Below, piece after piece: positions 1 through 12,889 of a stretch of 64,000 nucleotides of DNA. The stretch is from contig QANU01047209.1 of assembly GCA_003254905.1 (NCBI GenBank), positions 444,695 to 508,694 of the forward strand, written 5' to 3'. The position numbers and the translations under genes were made by a program. Numbering within the stretch: position 1 is the first letter of the stretch; each line of letters opens with the position of its first letter. This DNA comes from Nissolia schottii. Its lineage: Eukaryota > Streptophyta > Magnoliopsida > Fabales > Fabaceae. The notes beneath the pieces were generated by a model. The model did not search any database and was not told the DNA's origin. It was given only the letters and a program-made list of their open reading frames with translations.

Positions 1-96
1 CCAGGGACTAAAACCTAATTTTACAATTTTTCAGGGACTAAAACTTTTATGCAGGGACTAAAATCAAACTTTCTAATTTTACAGGGACCAAAAACA
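1..96. repeat. Short 'cagggactaaaa' repeats at window edge
   Basis: The motif agggactaaaa (once agggaccaaaa) recurs four times at roughly 30-bp intervals, starting at about 3, 33, 53 and 83. Such strings are common at the edges of plant repeats. The array runs off the window, so neither its length nor the parent element can be given. Confidence 0.5.
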
Positions 97-372
97 TAAT
101 TAACCCTTTATTTCATGTAATGATCACTTACCATTATAGTATGATGTAGCTCTTCTTCTCCACGATCTGCTTCCAATAAAGAATGCTATATATCAACACT
201 AATAGGGGTAAAAAACAACAATTGATGTAAGTATATATTGCTTTATGTATAAATTTATTAAAATAATAAAAGATAATAGTTTTTATTTAGTTAAAGACAG
301 AGGAAATAATAACACATAGAAATGATACTTTTGTTTATATGTAAAATATTATTATACTTTTCTCCGATGTAG

Positions 373-506
373 GCAATGGTGCAGACCAAATCGTTGATAT
401 AGCTTGGGAATGGAATGCATTAACAAATAAATGCCTAAATGCAATGGCAAGAGGCGGCAACACGAATAATCTGAATGAAAAATGGGAACTCTCTAGTCAA
501 AGCTAG
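373..506 (+). CDS. Possible last exon of an unrecognised gene starting outside the window
   Basis: A pyrimidine-rich stretch ends in an acceptor-like AG at 371-372. It is followed by about 44 open codons ending in TAG at 504-506. The peptide contains GADQIVDIAWEWNALTNK and does not look like random AT-rich translation, because it uses Trp, Gly and Asp. No upstream exon is recognised in the 370 bases before it. The product is not recognised. It may be the 3' exon of a gene entering from the left, a relic exon, or chance. Confidence 0.25.
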
Positions 507-1402
507 GCATCAAATCGATCAGCTTTGATCGGCATATGGGGTTGCTTGAGAGACAAACAATTAGAATCGAATGAGATAAATTAATATTTAATTAAATGCT
601 TTTTATACTACTATTATATAACGGTGATCAGAAGTCACACACCCATATTCATGGATTTGTAAGTAGGTGAAGGCTCTATTTTCAAGACTACGAAGTGATC
701 CAGTGAGGGAAATGTTTCCGATAGAAAAGTATATAATTTATTTGTTCATATTCTTGAGTCATGGGGGGCTTTTCTAAATTGTAAGGTAAAATCAAGAATA
801 GTAATAACAAAAATAAATAAATAAATAAATAAATAAATATATTACTAATAGATCGGCAGGGGTGTGGTTTGGTGGTGTGAGGGGTTAAAAGGGGAGGGTA
901 AGTGGGTGGGGGTGCCCTCAAACGGCCCACATGGGATAGGGTTTGAGGGACACATGTGGCCAACAAACCCACGTGCCCTTTCTCGTGGGACCTCATATTT
1001 CTATCCAATGAATTTTACCACATGCTTCTGTTTTTACATTGACTTAGTATTTTTATCGTTAAATAAAATTTAATAAACATCTCATTTAATAATAAATAAA
1101 ATATGAATTGATATCTTATAATATATAATATAGGAATATATACATATAGCATTTCTCTACATTGGCCCGGCCACTAACTAACCTACCTCTTGGAAAGAAT
1201 TTTTTTCACGTCAAAAATTGAATATAATTTTATATTATATATATTTATTTATTTTTATTGTTAAAATTTTAAAATCTTTTATCCTTTTAAGATAGTTAAA
1301 TTATCGGTGGAATTGTAGCTCGTTTAAAATGAAGATCTCATTCTGGATAAAAAAAAAGAGTAATTTCACACTTAAATTAATAGAATGAGTTTTAAATATA
1401 TA
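507..1402. other. Intergenic, AT-rich
   Basis: No gene seen. It holds an (AATA)n tract near 811-837 and a G-rich stretch at 857-915. Open frames here overlap low-complexity sequence and show no domain. Confidence 0.4.
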
Positions 1403-2104
1403 GGGTGTATTTGTTTGTGTTTCTTTTTAGAAGCAAAAGTAAAAATAAAAATAGAAGTAGAAGCAAAGCAAAAAATTATTTTGCGTTTGAATAAAATTGT
1501 AAAAGTAATTATTTTTATAATCAAAAGTTGTTAAATTGTTTGGAGGTAAGAAATTAGAAAAGTACTTTTTGTATAAAATTATAATTAAAAACATAAAAAT
1601 TTACTTATCAAAAGTGTGTTTGAATAAGAAAAAAATATTTTTTTTTGTACACGATAAGTTTTATTGTAAAAAAATTGAAAATTATTTTATATTATTTTTT
1701 AATTATAAAATCAATTGAGTTACATATATTATTAATCAAAATAAATTTTAATAAAAATAAAATATCAATATTTAAGGAAGAAAAACAAAATCTATTAAAT
1801 AATTAAAAGAAAATAAAGAGAGAGTTAGAAAAGTAGATTAGGATTTTGGAAATTTTATAAAAGTCATTTGGACTGATTAAATATTATATTAGTTCCTAGA
1901 TATTAGGGAGTTCATTTTCTCACTTCTACCACTTTTGATTGTACTAAACAGGTAGAGATTTGTTTTCTTAAAATAGGCCAAAAAACTAATTATTTTTAAT
2001 TTCTGTTTTTTTTAGAAACACAAACAAATTACAACACAAAAATTAATAAAAGTATTATAAAAAATAAGTATTTATCCCCTTCAAAAGCACAAATAAACAC
2101 ACCC
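1403..2104. mobile_element. MITE-like element with terminal inverted repeats
   Basis: The left end reads GGGTGTATTTGTTTGTG and the right end, on the opposite strand, GGGTGTGTTTATTTGTG, so the two are imperfect inverted repeats about 700 bp apart. The trinucleotide ATA flanks both sides, which could be a target duplication. The interior is very AT-rich and non-coding. This is the structure of a non-autonomous DNA transposon (PIF/Harbinger- or hAT-like); superfamily is not certain. Confidence 0.5.
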
Positions 2105-3124
2105 ATAATTATATTGTATTAATTTAAGAATTAAATGATTTATTTTTCTCATTCTCAAGTAAAATCATTCTCAAATTTTCAGAGGGCTGTTGTCCCTGCG
2201 AATTAACTAGTATACCCTCTTTTAGCAACCATAGTATATTTATATCAATGGAATCCTAATTGATATTACCCTCCTTTTGATGAAACTTCGCCTTTTTGAC
2301 CGATGAACTGCCATTTTTCACAAACTTGTATCTAGGAAAAGTTTGGCACTTGCATTAATATTTGAGTTTTTCTTTTTATTCATATGACTGAAACCTAAAA
2401 TTTTTGTTTAAAGAAAATAAATGACGAACAACTTGAGCTAACCAAATGTAAGTTCAATTCATTGTAATATAACTCCTTAACAATTCAGAATTAATTAAGC
2501 ATGTGTTAGGTATTCCGACTAACATAAAGTTTATGTTATATGATATAATCTTTGAAAAGTTGCAGTTAGGAACTTAAATATATTGTTTTACTTGATAAGT
2601 TAATTAATACACTTGATTACTAAATGGATTTCATGGAGATGGTGTCCCTCAACTTGCATGAAAGAGTATCACACATAATTCGTGATATCCCACAAGATTT
2701 CGGTGTCCCAACACTCATGAATTAATAAGCTAGCTAGCTATCTCGTATATAATTAGTATCAACAACATATATTATGGATCGTCTCTAGCTAGCTAACATA
2801 AATCTTGGACACTATCTTTCCTTTCATTTTTTCTCAATGTCCAATTTGATTTGATTTGCCCTGAGAGATGTTGAAGGGGCGATCGAGGACGGTGAACGTG
2901 GCCACCATGTGTGCATGCAATTCCTGAAAGTAACAACTTCATTATAACATATGCATGTGTACACCGTAACAACTAACAGTTATGCGTTCCTATCAAATAA
3001 TTGTACATCTACATCTGCTTTTGTTCCCACAAATTTTTATTGTGAACCCACATTCCCACATTTTCATAAGGGCACATCCCAACAAAAGCTTTTTAGCCTG
3101 TCTAGAATAAGTACTTGGAAATTA

Positions 3125-3181
<57 letters not shown>

Positions 3182-4487
3182 GAGTAAATCTTAATATATA
3201 AGAATTACTAATTGACTACATAATCCCATCACACACAATAAAAAAAAAAAGGAATTGACTTGATAAGTGATTATTAACCATTCATTGTTCTGATACATCA
3301 TGCATTACACTTAAAACATAAAATTAACTTCTAATATTATATAAGAGTTATCTTCTTTAAAAGTTTGAGTTATTCAAGAAAAACAATGAAATAATTTTAT
3401 AGGTTAGCACTGTTTGAGTGGAATATAAAGCGTATAAGAGCAATAATTTGTACAAGGTCAAAAATCATTCGTACTACGCTATACAACAAATTAACCCCTA
3501 ACACGAATTTCATTTGTGCATGATTGATTAATTTTAATGAGTTTGAATTGCTTTTGTGCCACATAACAAGAATCTCTGAACACTCCATGGTTCTGAATAG
3601 ACTTCAGAATGAACCGCTGCATGAAGTTTGATAATTACTCCCATATCCATAGATAGATTAAGATCATCAGCTGACAATGAAAGGCCATAGCATATATAAA
3701 TAGTTTCTATATATGTATGGTTACGTACGTTGAACAAAGCGTTAGACTTAGAACAGAATATGATCAGAGGTAAGTTTGTCACTTACACTGATAAGAGTTC
3801 TTGTGTCTTGCACGAGGTGAGAGTTGCGAGTTATTACGATTCGTTTGAACCATATTTCTTAATTAATTAGTTACATTAATAAGAGAGAAAGAGTATTAAG
3901 TGACGTCGTAAGAGTAAATTGATGCAGCAAAGTAAAGGATAGTTTCCAATCATCAATACCTTACCTGATAACTGGTCAAATATATATATACACACACATA
4001 TGTTGGAGTAGTAATTTATTTTTGTAGATATGAGTTAACTTGGGATGGGAAGGTGAATATATTCCTTGAGTTTACCATCTCTTTTGACCGATCCTAGGAG
4101 GGATATATCTTGGATCTCAGACCAATAATTCCCGTTGCCAATTCCAAATAAAAGTAGAAGTGCAGTAATGATCTTTGTGTAATGAAATAACAGTTCAATA
4201 GAGTAAACATTTAGACTTAGCTTGTACTCGTATATTTATCGGTCCAAGGAAAGCTACACCAATTATTAATTACCTTTCCTTATGGGTGGTGCATGCAGCA
4301 TGGCATGGGTGCGAAAATAAACCAATTAATGCACACAGTACTAATCAAAAATAAAAATGATAGATATATAGCCAGACTTTTTATAAGAAATTATGTGGCA
4401 AAATAACATGGCGTGGTTGGTGACATTTAAATGAATAAGTAGATGATCCTATTATTACATTTATCTGAATCTCGGTCAAAAACTTTG

Positions 4488-4525
<38 letters not shown>

Positions 4526-4627
4526 TGAAAGGAATGATTATATATGAGAGTGAGAGAAGTGAATATTGACCATTAGATCTTACATAAATGATCAAGATTA
4601 AAAGTTATGAAGATGTCACATGATCAC
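2105..4627. other. Intergenic with microsatellites
   Basis: No gene is supported. Visible low-complexity sequence: (CT)n running into (TA)n at about 3125-3181, an A-run at 3240-3250, and (TA)n at about 4493-4523. Several TAGCTAGC-type short palindromes occur near 2730-2790. Short open frames here have no recognisable domain. Confidence 0.4.
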
Positions 4628-4963
4628 TTAAAAAATCATATTATATATTGTGTAATTCCTCATTTTGCAAATGGCCATGGAGAAGTTACAACTATCATTT
4701 CCTTTGATGGTGCCACGTGGTACGGTGAATGTTTCTGACGTTTTTGAGAAACATATGCGCTCGTCAGGGGAGGTTGGCATGGTGATGAATTCAGTAGCAA
4801 AGTCTTTTTCTTGGCTCACCCCTCCAAGTAAGTCGAAACAATTTATATGTTTCTCTTTCATGTCGGTCAGCATCATCAGAACTTCTTGCTTTACCCAATT
4901 ATAATTTTTAGCATCCTCAACACGACATAGCTGATAGAGTCTACGGGCTATGGCTCTGCCCAT
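4628..4963 (-). CDS. Unrecognised short reading frame with a possible upstream 5' exon
   Basis: On the minus strand an ATG at 4963 opens a 111-codon frame beginning MGRAIARRLYQLCR. The ATG lies just after an acceptor-like sequence (TTGTCTAG). Further upstream, around 5360-5530, the same strand carries a pyrimidine-rich leader-like stretch ending in a donor-like CAACC/GTGAGTA near 5364, so a two-exon transcript is possible. A second donor-like GTGAGCC follows codon 48, so only the first part may be coding. No family is recognised. It could be a small lineage-specific gene or a gene scrap. Confidence 0.25.
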   Translation of the reverse strand: MGRAIARRLYQLCRVEDAKNYNWVKQEVLMMLTDMKEKHINCFDLLGGVSQEKDFATEFITMPTSPDERICFSKTSETFTVPRGTIKGNDSCNFSMAICKMRNYTIYNMIF

Positions 4964-5739
4964 AATTACCTAGACAACAAAAAAGGGATAACCAACCCCT
5001 AGAGATGTGAGGATCAAGATATAGTGATTGAAGTACAAGTCAATATTGATACAACAAGTTGATAATACAGAAATAACACCCTGTGGTTCCCCCACTAATC
5101 TATTACTAGCCTGTTATGGATTTTATCAAAATTTTTCAAAACGAGTTACCATTCATCATACAAACATTTATAAACCCTAGCAATTTCCAAAAGAGGAATT
5201 TCTAGATGAGGATAATAAACAATATTCATTCACAAATAGAAGACCTACAAATGTTTACCCATAACAGGTGATTATACCATAAACAATCAACAAACAACTA
5301 GCAAACAGATTATGCAAGCATACAACATTCTATTAGAAGAAGAGGAAAGGGTGAGGAAAATACTCACGGTTGACAAAAGAAATCAGAAACAGTATCGCTG
5401 GAAATGGGGGTGAGGTTTGATGAAGCTTTAATAAGGATAAATCAAACGGAGCACTTGAACAAAGAAAATGATGGAAATTTTTTAGAACGAAGAAGAAGAT
5501 GGAGGTTTGTGGAAGATGAAAAGTGATTGGAATAAGTAAGGAAGTTTTAAAACTTCCTCGAAAAGTTACTGCGGAATACAAAGTGTTCCGGGGAAAATTG
5601 GTAAAAATAGTAGTAAAAGAAGGGGTAAGAAAGGAAAACCGGAGCCTGCTACGGTCACATCAAGATTCAGTTTCCCAAAAACGTCATGATGGATACAAGT
5701 ATGATAAACATGCCAGAATCTTATGGCAATTAACTTGAC

Positions 5740-7800
5740 ATGCAATTTACAAACACATGTTGATTGGGGGGCTTAAGTTACGGACTTAAGCTAGTAGCGA
5801 CTTGCATCTCTTGGTACTGAGATACATAAGGATGCACGACATAGTATGTCGGGATGTCGAGATGTCCCGTATCACATCTCGGGACAACCAATCTGAGTGT
5901 TATTTATCTCGGGATTGACCGGTCTAGGAACAGTAACTGTTACACAATAATAAAGGCCATAAATTATCACCCACACATTTATAACAATGATTCTATGCTT
6001 CAATAGCATCATCAAGGCTTTTAAATAACCCATTTATGTTTCATTACGAGCTGTTACACATATTAAAACACTTATAAACAGCTAGCTACATGGACAAACT
6101 ATAAAAAGCAAAGATACTGCACACAAGGAGGTATGTTTTGTTCATTTTAACTACTCATATAAGATAAAAATTTACTTGGGCGTCGGAGTGTCTCTGCATG
6201 CACTACCGTCATCATCCTGATTCTGATTGAAAATTGAAGACGAGGTTCATCACTCCAAATTCCTGACTTACACTAGGGATCGAGTTATAACTTATCTCAG
6301 TACTAACCGAATTGTTCATAACATATATATACACACACACCCAAAAAAATTTGTAACGAAATCACTTCAAATATTCTCTAGTGTTGATTTTTAATATCAT
6401 TCTCAATAAATCTATATTTAAATCTCATAACTTTACTAATATTATTGGTAAGCAAATTCGTCTCTCTTCTTAAAAAGGGCTTGGGTTCGAGATTTGGAAG
6501 AAAAAAAGCTTCATGTTAAAAGGGACAATCACTATATCCCAAATTAGATTAATTAATTTCATTGACAGTGAAATTCGGATACTTAAAAAGAACAAAATCT
6601 CATAACTGTTTTTTCATGGTGTGCGTCATTAATCCGGCTTCGTCAATTTTTTCAAATGTATTTTGTACATTTAACAATAGACATTTTGATGGAGAAGCAT
6701 CACAAAGAGGGGGGGAAAAGCATTGGCCCCACCCCACCACTATCACGTTTTCTCTCTTTCTAACTCTATAGTGTCTATCCACATCAAGATATTAGATATC
6801 TGTTACTATTGAATAGAGAATATGTATTTACATTTAGTATTTATTTTTGAGATACTATGTCACTTATATTGAGAACTTAATGAAGCTCATACTTATTAAA
6901 ATATTATTTAATAGTAAATGAGTGATAAGTTAATACAATGTCTTAAAATAAATTAATAGAATTAATATTACGTTTTTTGGTTGTTGTATTAAATAGATAA
7001 TGTAACAATATCTCACACAATTATATTTTTAATCTATTTGGATTGTGAGAATTATTTTTCTAAACATATACAGATATAGTATACTAAGGTGAGTGGATGA
7101 ATATCAAAATACACACATGTTTAAATAAGATAATATACTGTATATTTGGGTGAGAGCATGCTGTATTTTAGTGTCTTACTAGCATGTTCAAATTAGGAAT
7201 GCACATTAGTCGGGTTTGATCGGACCTAAATCGATCCTGATTTTTTTTATTGGAACCTTAAATGCGAACTTAGTCTAAAAATAACATAAATAATAATCAG
7301 ATAAAATCGACTTCAAAACTAATTTTAGAGATTTGGACATGGAACAGAGCAAAGTCATGGGACAGTAAATTTTAGAAGGAAAAAAATAAAATTCTAGAGA
7401 TATGTTATTATACATGATTTACAACATATCATATTAATGTAAAATATGTTAATAAAAATATAAAATTTTATAATTTATCATTAATTATGCAAAGAAAATA
7501 TTATTTAAGTTGGATTGAGTATATTATCTAAAAATCCAACTTAATGGATTAAATTCAATAGCTAGCTTAAACCTAGTGAAAAAATGATTGAGTCGGGGTT
7601 GAGTAAAAGGGGTGAGGTGGGGTCGTGAGAATAATAAACAGTGGTTATAAAGTAGTAGTAGTAGTAGAATTCAGAATGAGAGAGGCCCGCCCTTTAGTAC
7701 GTGTGTGAAACCCTAGAGCAGGCTTAACATGGGGTGTCCACTTGCCAGCTCATAACACATTCCTCCACGTGTGATCAAAAGGACAAAGTAAGAGCTAGCT
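5740..7800. other. Intergenic, AT-rich
   Basis: No gene recognised. Around 5830-5910 there are several copies of a TCGGGAT/ATGTCCCG motif in both orientations. Sequence around 7190-7620 has the 'TCGGGTT... GGACC' texture of degraded plant repeats. The last 100 bases form the upstream region of the Aux/IAA gene. Confidence 0.35.
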
Positions 7801-7871
7801 AGCTTCCCCAACTAACTGCCCGCAGAGTCGTCGTCACTGAAGGCTTAATTAGAGACAGTGAAATTAAGGTC

Positions 7872-7916
7872 AAGAAGAAGAAGAAGAAGAAGAAGAAGAA
7901 GAAGAAGAAGAAGAAG
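7872..7916 (+). repeat. (AAG)15 microsatellite inside Aux/IAA exon 1
   Basis: Fifteen AAG units lie in frame with the domain I motif that follows and would encode a lysine run. Slippage here would change the length of the N-terminus without shifting the frame. Confidence 0.8.
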
Positions 7917-9490
7917 AGGCTGGGGCTGCCCGTAGTGGTTAGGAAGAGAGGATTCTCCCACACTACTGATGATGAAACTGCTGACGATGACGACATGTCT
8001 CGGAACCAGGAGGCTGCCACTATGGATTTGATGCTCAACCTCTCCCCCATGGAACCAACCGATAAACCCCCCAAGGGCAAGACCCTTCTCGCCCTAGATC
8101 CTGCCATGCCTCCACCCAAGTAATTACTATTAATTATATATATGTAATAATGTGTATATATATATATATATTAGAGAGGGGATGAGTGCTCACTCCTCTA
8201 TTGATTTTCTGGCTGCAGTAGATTAACTAACTAACTAACTAACTCTTTTCATGATTTCCATACAATAAATACTTACTAATTAAGCAGGGCGGGCGCAAGT
8301 GGTAGGTTGGCCACCTGTGCGGTCGTTCCGGAAGAACATGCAGCAGGTGGCAGTCCGGAAGAGCAACGCAGGAGGAGGAGATATCCAGGAGAGCGCTCCA
8401 AGCTTTGTGAAAGTGAGCATGGACGGAGCACCCTACCTCCGCAAAGTTGACTTGAACTTGTACAATACCTACCAACAACTCTCTCATTCCTTGCTCAACT
8501 TGTTCACCTCCTTCACCATTAATAATGGTAATTCATTCATTTACAATTTAACCACAATTTTTCTTTTTTGAGTATACATATATACTTTTTTACTTTTTGT
8601 CGCAACTTACTCTAATTCTCATCTCTCTCACACACACACACACATATATATATATATAGTACAATTATTAATTGGATTAGGATCTTCTCCTTACATTAGG
8701 AGTAAAACTTGTCTCTAGGACATAATGTGATTATGTTTAAGACCAGCACTATAGAATTCTTTTCTAATCATGTGTTTTTAAAAAACTTAATTAAATTAAA
8801 TTTCTTAAAGAGGGTAATCAAAGTTTTGCATGCATTGAAATATTAGAGTGACACTATTTACATGATGTGTGTGAGAGACCAAGCATGATCTCTACGCATT
8901 TATGAGTTTGAATGGAGTCAGCATTGATTGGTGATAATTAATTATCAGTATTATTAATGTTGTGCTGATCATCTTGGTACATTTGTGTGCGCAAGGGAAT
9001 TGTGGATCCCAAGGAATGAAGGATTTCATGAATGAGAGTAAGCTGATGGATATTTTGAACGGCTCTGATTATGTCCCAACTTATGAAGACAAGGATGGTG
9101 ACTGGATGCTTGTCGGTGATGTCCCGTGGGAGTAAGTATTTTTCACCACCTAAATTAAAGTGAATTTGGCCTGCCATGCCCATGCGATTATTGCACCTTT
9201 AAATTACGAAACAAAATAACTGCTACGTACTGTGTGCAGGATGTTTGTTGAATCATGCAAGCGTTTGCGTATCATGAAAGGAAAGGAGGCTATTGGACTT
9301 GGTTAGTATGTCTTAAGTCTTTTAAATTACTACTAGCTAGTATTTGAAAGAAATACATCTTTCCCATTACTCATGATTTCATGTATATACAATCAGTCTT
9401 ATATATCCACACTCCACTTTCTACAAACTAAACTAATTTTCTTTTTCATCAGCACCAAGAGCCATGGAGAAATGCAAGAACAGGAGCTAG
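7872..9490 (+). CDS. Aux/IAA auxin-response repressor, probably defective
   Basis: Aux/IAA proteins are short-lived nuclear repressors that bind ARF factors and are degraded through TIR1/AFB when auxin is present. All four domains are visible. Domain I core RLGLP at 7917-7931 follows 15 Lys codons from a GAA-type microsatellite. The domain II degron reads [14 protein letters not shown]. Domain III includes [17 protein letters not shown]. Domain IV includes [16 protein letters not shown], ending with TAG. Exons by splice sites: to 8119, 8288-8527, 8996-9131, 9240-9301, 9453-9490; exons 2-5 join in phase. Two oddities. No in-frame ATG precedes domain I (open frame back to a stop near 7800). Exon 2 opens with GGCGGGCG, apparently a 4-bp duplication, which puts exon 1 out of frame with domain II. 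It is therefore a likely pseudogene, or has a sequence error plus a missed 5' exon. Family call is very secure. Confidence 0.85.
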
Positions 9491-9589
9491 AGTACGTCAT
9501 GACCTGCTCCATATCCTTTGTAATTGTGGTGCCCGGCCATTTATTATCTTAATCTTAGCTACTAAGCTGCAGCAGCACACGTATTAAAT

Positions 9590-9629
<40 letters not shown>

Positions 9630-12460
9630 TGTGTATCATTATGGTTTGTTATGTAATATTTTCAAACAAAGCACAAACAACAGTGACTCTGAATTACGTT
9701 GCTAGACTTGGCTTAATTTCTTATTATATCTTTGCTTGTTTAACGTGTGAGCAATCATTGCTTAATAGCAAGTTTAAGAATGTGCTGTTGCCTGTTTTAG
9801 AGAGATGTATGTATATTCGTGTTCTATATTTTTAAAGTTGTCTTAAACGTCTTTCCAACATTATTTATTATGCAATTCCTTAGTATAAATCGCCTTTTTA
9901 TTGATTTAAATTTCTTTTGTAAAAAATTAGAAAAAACGTATTTACATTTACATTTACTTTAGCTTTTTTTTTTCTTTCTCTGAGATCCAGAACCGATCGA
10001 ATGGATAGTACTGGAAATGTTCCCCGAAGATGATGGATGGGGAAACAGGAACATGTGGGGGGTGGTCATGGAGCATTAATGCATGCCCATTGAAATAGGT
10101 TCCTTAATATATTATTCTATTCCATCCATGATAATTATAAGAGTGTGTGTGTGTGTTTGGTCAACCTTTTGTAGACTGATGAGGGGGGTAAATATATTAG
10201 TGCAAAAGCATCTATAAGCGTAAATGGTTCCTACTATTTTTGTGGCATGCAGTTACGGATGGAATTTGATGACAGCTAGTGTTGGGGATTAATAGAAACT
10301 CTGATTATGATATTTGGCCATGTTAACAATGTCATGAATGAATCTTCTTAATTAGGAGTTTTTTTATCACATAAAATTATGTATGATTTCTCTTTATTAA
10401 TCAATGAGATAGTCTCATACAAAAAATTAAGAGATTAACAATAAGAGATCACCCATCTCATTAGGAATATTCATTCTCAATATCTACCATTATTTTCTCA
10501 TGCTAATCCGTCATCATCGTAAACAAAGTAAATATAGAACCTATGTAACCATAACCCTTGAAGCATATGCTGATACTCTAATATAAAATGAGGTGATTTT
10601 TAAAAACCAGTATATTTGCTATGCAGGTGTACAATTTTTATACAATTATTTAATCATATTTTTTTATCTGCATGACTTTTTAAGTGACTTTTTTTAATTA
10701 TTATAATTTAATATGTTTATGCTATAAAATCCATCATAAAGGGTTTTTTACTATCAAATTTAAATTTATTTATCACTCAAATATCATCCCTTATGAGAGA
10801 GGGGTGGGGGAAATAATTTTGACTACATGTTAGTCATATCTATGGACAAAACTACTACTAGCTTAATTAAAAATAAAGAAATGTCATATATATATATATA
10901 TATATATTTAATGTTGATTATTAGAGATTGTGTTGACTTACATTTTATTTAATATTGGATGTGATTCTCATGGAGATCTCACCTAATGCTATATAAGATG
11001 TAATTCAGCATTGTATTTTATATAAAAAACACATATAACACAATTCTTAAAAATATTTAAAAAAATATTATATTCTCATATCTTAAGTCTTCCTACATAC
11101 TACATACTAAATAGAATAAAAAGTAGATGCAAATAAGTTTGTTAAAACTTAATTACTTTATTTAATATATATATATACACACACTCTGTAGTTAAATTTG
11201 TAAGGTGTATAGCATTTCTCATATATTATGACTGAAACCAAAAATATCAGTCTATATAGTTAAGAGCAGTTTCACTATTAATTGTAATGAGTTAATGCCA
11301 CCGAATAAATGACTCTTTAATAATTGGATAATGACACATTTTTTTTCAAAATTATTACCAGGCAAAAAAGATTGATTTAATGGTGAAATGTTTGGATAGT
11401 ATGCATAAAATTTTAGGTCCAAACCTCATTGCGATTAATGTAATTTTCAAAGTACCAAAAAATATATATATACAACTATGATGAAAAGATAATCAAAAGC
11501 TGTGAATAAATTAATTACAACTCTCAATTTAAAATCATATGAATAATTATTATATAAAATTATATCCAAGTGTTGTGAAATTATCAAAACATATTACTCC
11601 ATAACACTTTTAAAAATTTCTGAAAAAGTGTTTTGCTAATAATTAGAGTCCTTTAGAACACTTGTTACATAATAAAAAAAAATGGAAGAAAATATCATTG
11701 TAAATATAGGATTTTCAAAAATCCAGTGCATTAAAAACTTTTCATTCTTAAACAAGTGTCCTAACAAAATTTTGTTGAAAATTATATGCGATGTGTGCAT
11801 GTGGTTGGCTTGGAACCATAAACGGTGCTTCTCCATTTGTGGGAGCTAGTTCACGTCCATTAATTATAACATGGTAAGCAATTTGGTGAAGGAAATTAGT
11901 TGATGGTTTCGTTATTTCCATTTGCTATGTCTCCCTCTAATGAGGTGACTGAAAACAAGCAGCTTGAAAACCGCTCATGACCATTTCCACATATGTTTTG
12001 AGAGGGAGGTCAGTCTACCCATTCATTATCCTTTGATCTTCACGGGAGGAGCACTATAGAATGGTAGTTGGATTCGGCACTTCAACTAGCTAGTGCGCTT
12101 AGATCTAGTTCCTAAATTTGCCAAAATACGAACATGTAAAGTATTAGTAGAATAAAGAACCTTCTATATGGAACTAGTTGAAATACGTAGATTTCATACT
12201 CCAACACAAGTTAGTCCTACTTACTGCTTCATTAGTAATACAGAAAATGCACTTGAAATTAAAGCTAACAACTTGACTAGAACTAGCGTTTCCTCGAGAG
12301 TCTGAATTTATTGAATTCTTATTGTGTCTAGCAGAACTAATTAATTAGCATTAGTGGACAAACGAAGAGATATATTAGCTTCTTTTTATCGCAAGCCAGC
12401 TATGACTGTTTGAATTTTTTTTTTAAAAATAATTATATATTTTATTTAACTAACAAAAAT
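9491..12460. other. Intergenic, AT-rich with (TA)n runs
   Basis: Probable 3' flank of the Aux/IAA gene, then AT-rich sequence. (TA)n lies at about 9595-9622 and 10888-10906. No coding sequence with a recognisable domain was found on either strand. Confidence 0.4.
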
Positions 12461-12717
12461 GATTGGTGTACAACTATTTATATGCCACCATGTTGCCAAC
12501 TCTGTATAATATAGGACCGTTTAATACTTTCTGTATCTCATATCCAAAACAAAAAAACGTAATCCTAATGCGACTTGCACTCACACCCAAGCGAGTTTTC
12601 GCTCACTCCAGTCCTCTTCTTCCTCGATTCTTCATGCAATCCTCTTCTTCCTCTTCATCATTGTTCTTTGTTTTCTGCAGAATCATCATCACGCATAATT
12701 ATTTGTTTTTCGTTTTG

Positions 12718-12870
12718 ATGGATTCTGATGTTGATCACCTTATCCGAGCTCCAGATTCATCAATGGAGTCTGAAGATCAAATAGAGGCAACAAACGAGTA
12801 TGGTAATCAATTGATTCGAGATCCAAATTCATCAATGGATTTTGCTGATAAAATCAATGTGACGAACAAG
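12718..12870 (+). CDS. Short 5' exon with internal duplication, possibly FAR1/FRS-like
   Basis: An ATG at 12718 opens 51 codons ending at a donor-like AAG/GTTTAA. The peptide contains two acidic copies of one unit, LIRAPDSSMESEDQIEATNE and LIRDPNSSMDFADKINVTNK, about 24 residues apart. A Ser-rich frame continues upstream, but an acceptor-like TTTCTGCAG at 12672-12680 makes this ATG a reasonable start. The acidic N-terminus resembles those I associate with FAR1-related proteins, which derive from MULE transposases, but no FAR1 DNA-binding or MULE domain is present, so the family is a guess. No later exon was recognised before the next gene. Confidence 0.3.
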
Positions 12871-12889
12871 GTTTAACTCATCAATCAAA

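Noticed and set aside
7799-8119. Minus-strand frame with a poly-Phe run
   Set aside because: It is the reverse complement of the Aux/IAA exon 1 and its AAG microsatellite.
9990-10079. Exon-like stretch after GATCCAG with frame ending at TAA, as an extra Aux/IAA exon
   Set aside because: The Aux/IAA frame already ends at 9490 with the normal C-terminus; no family match for this piece.
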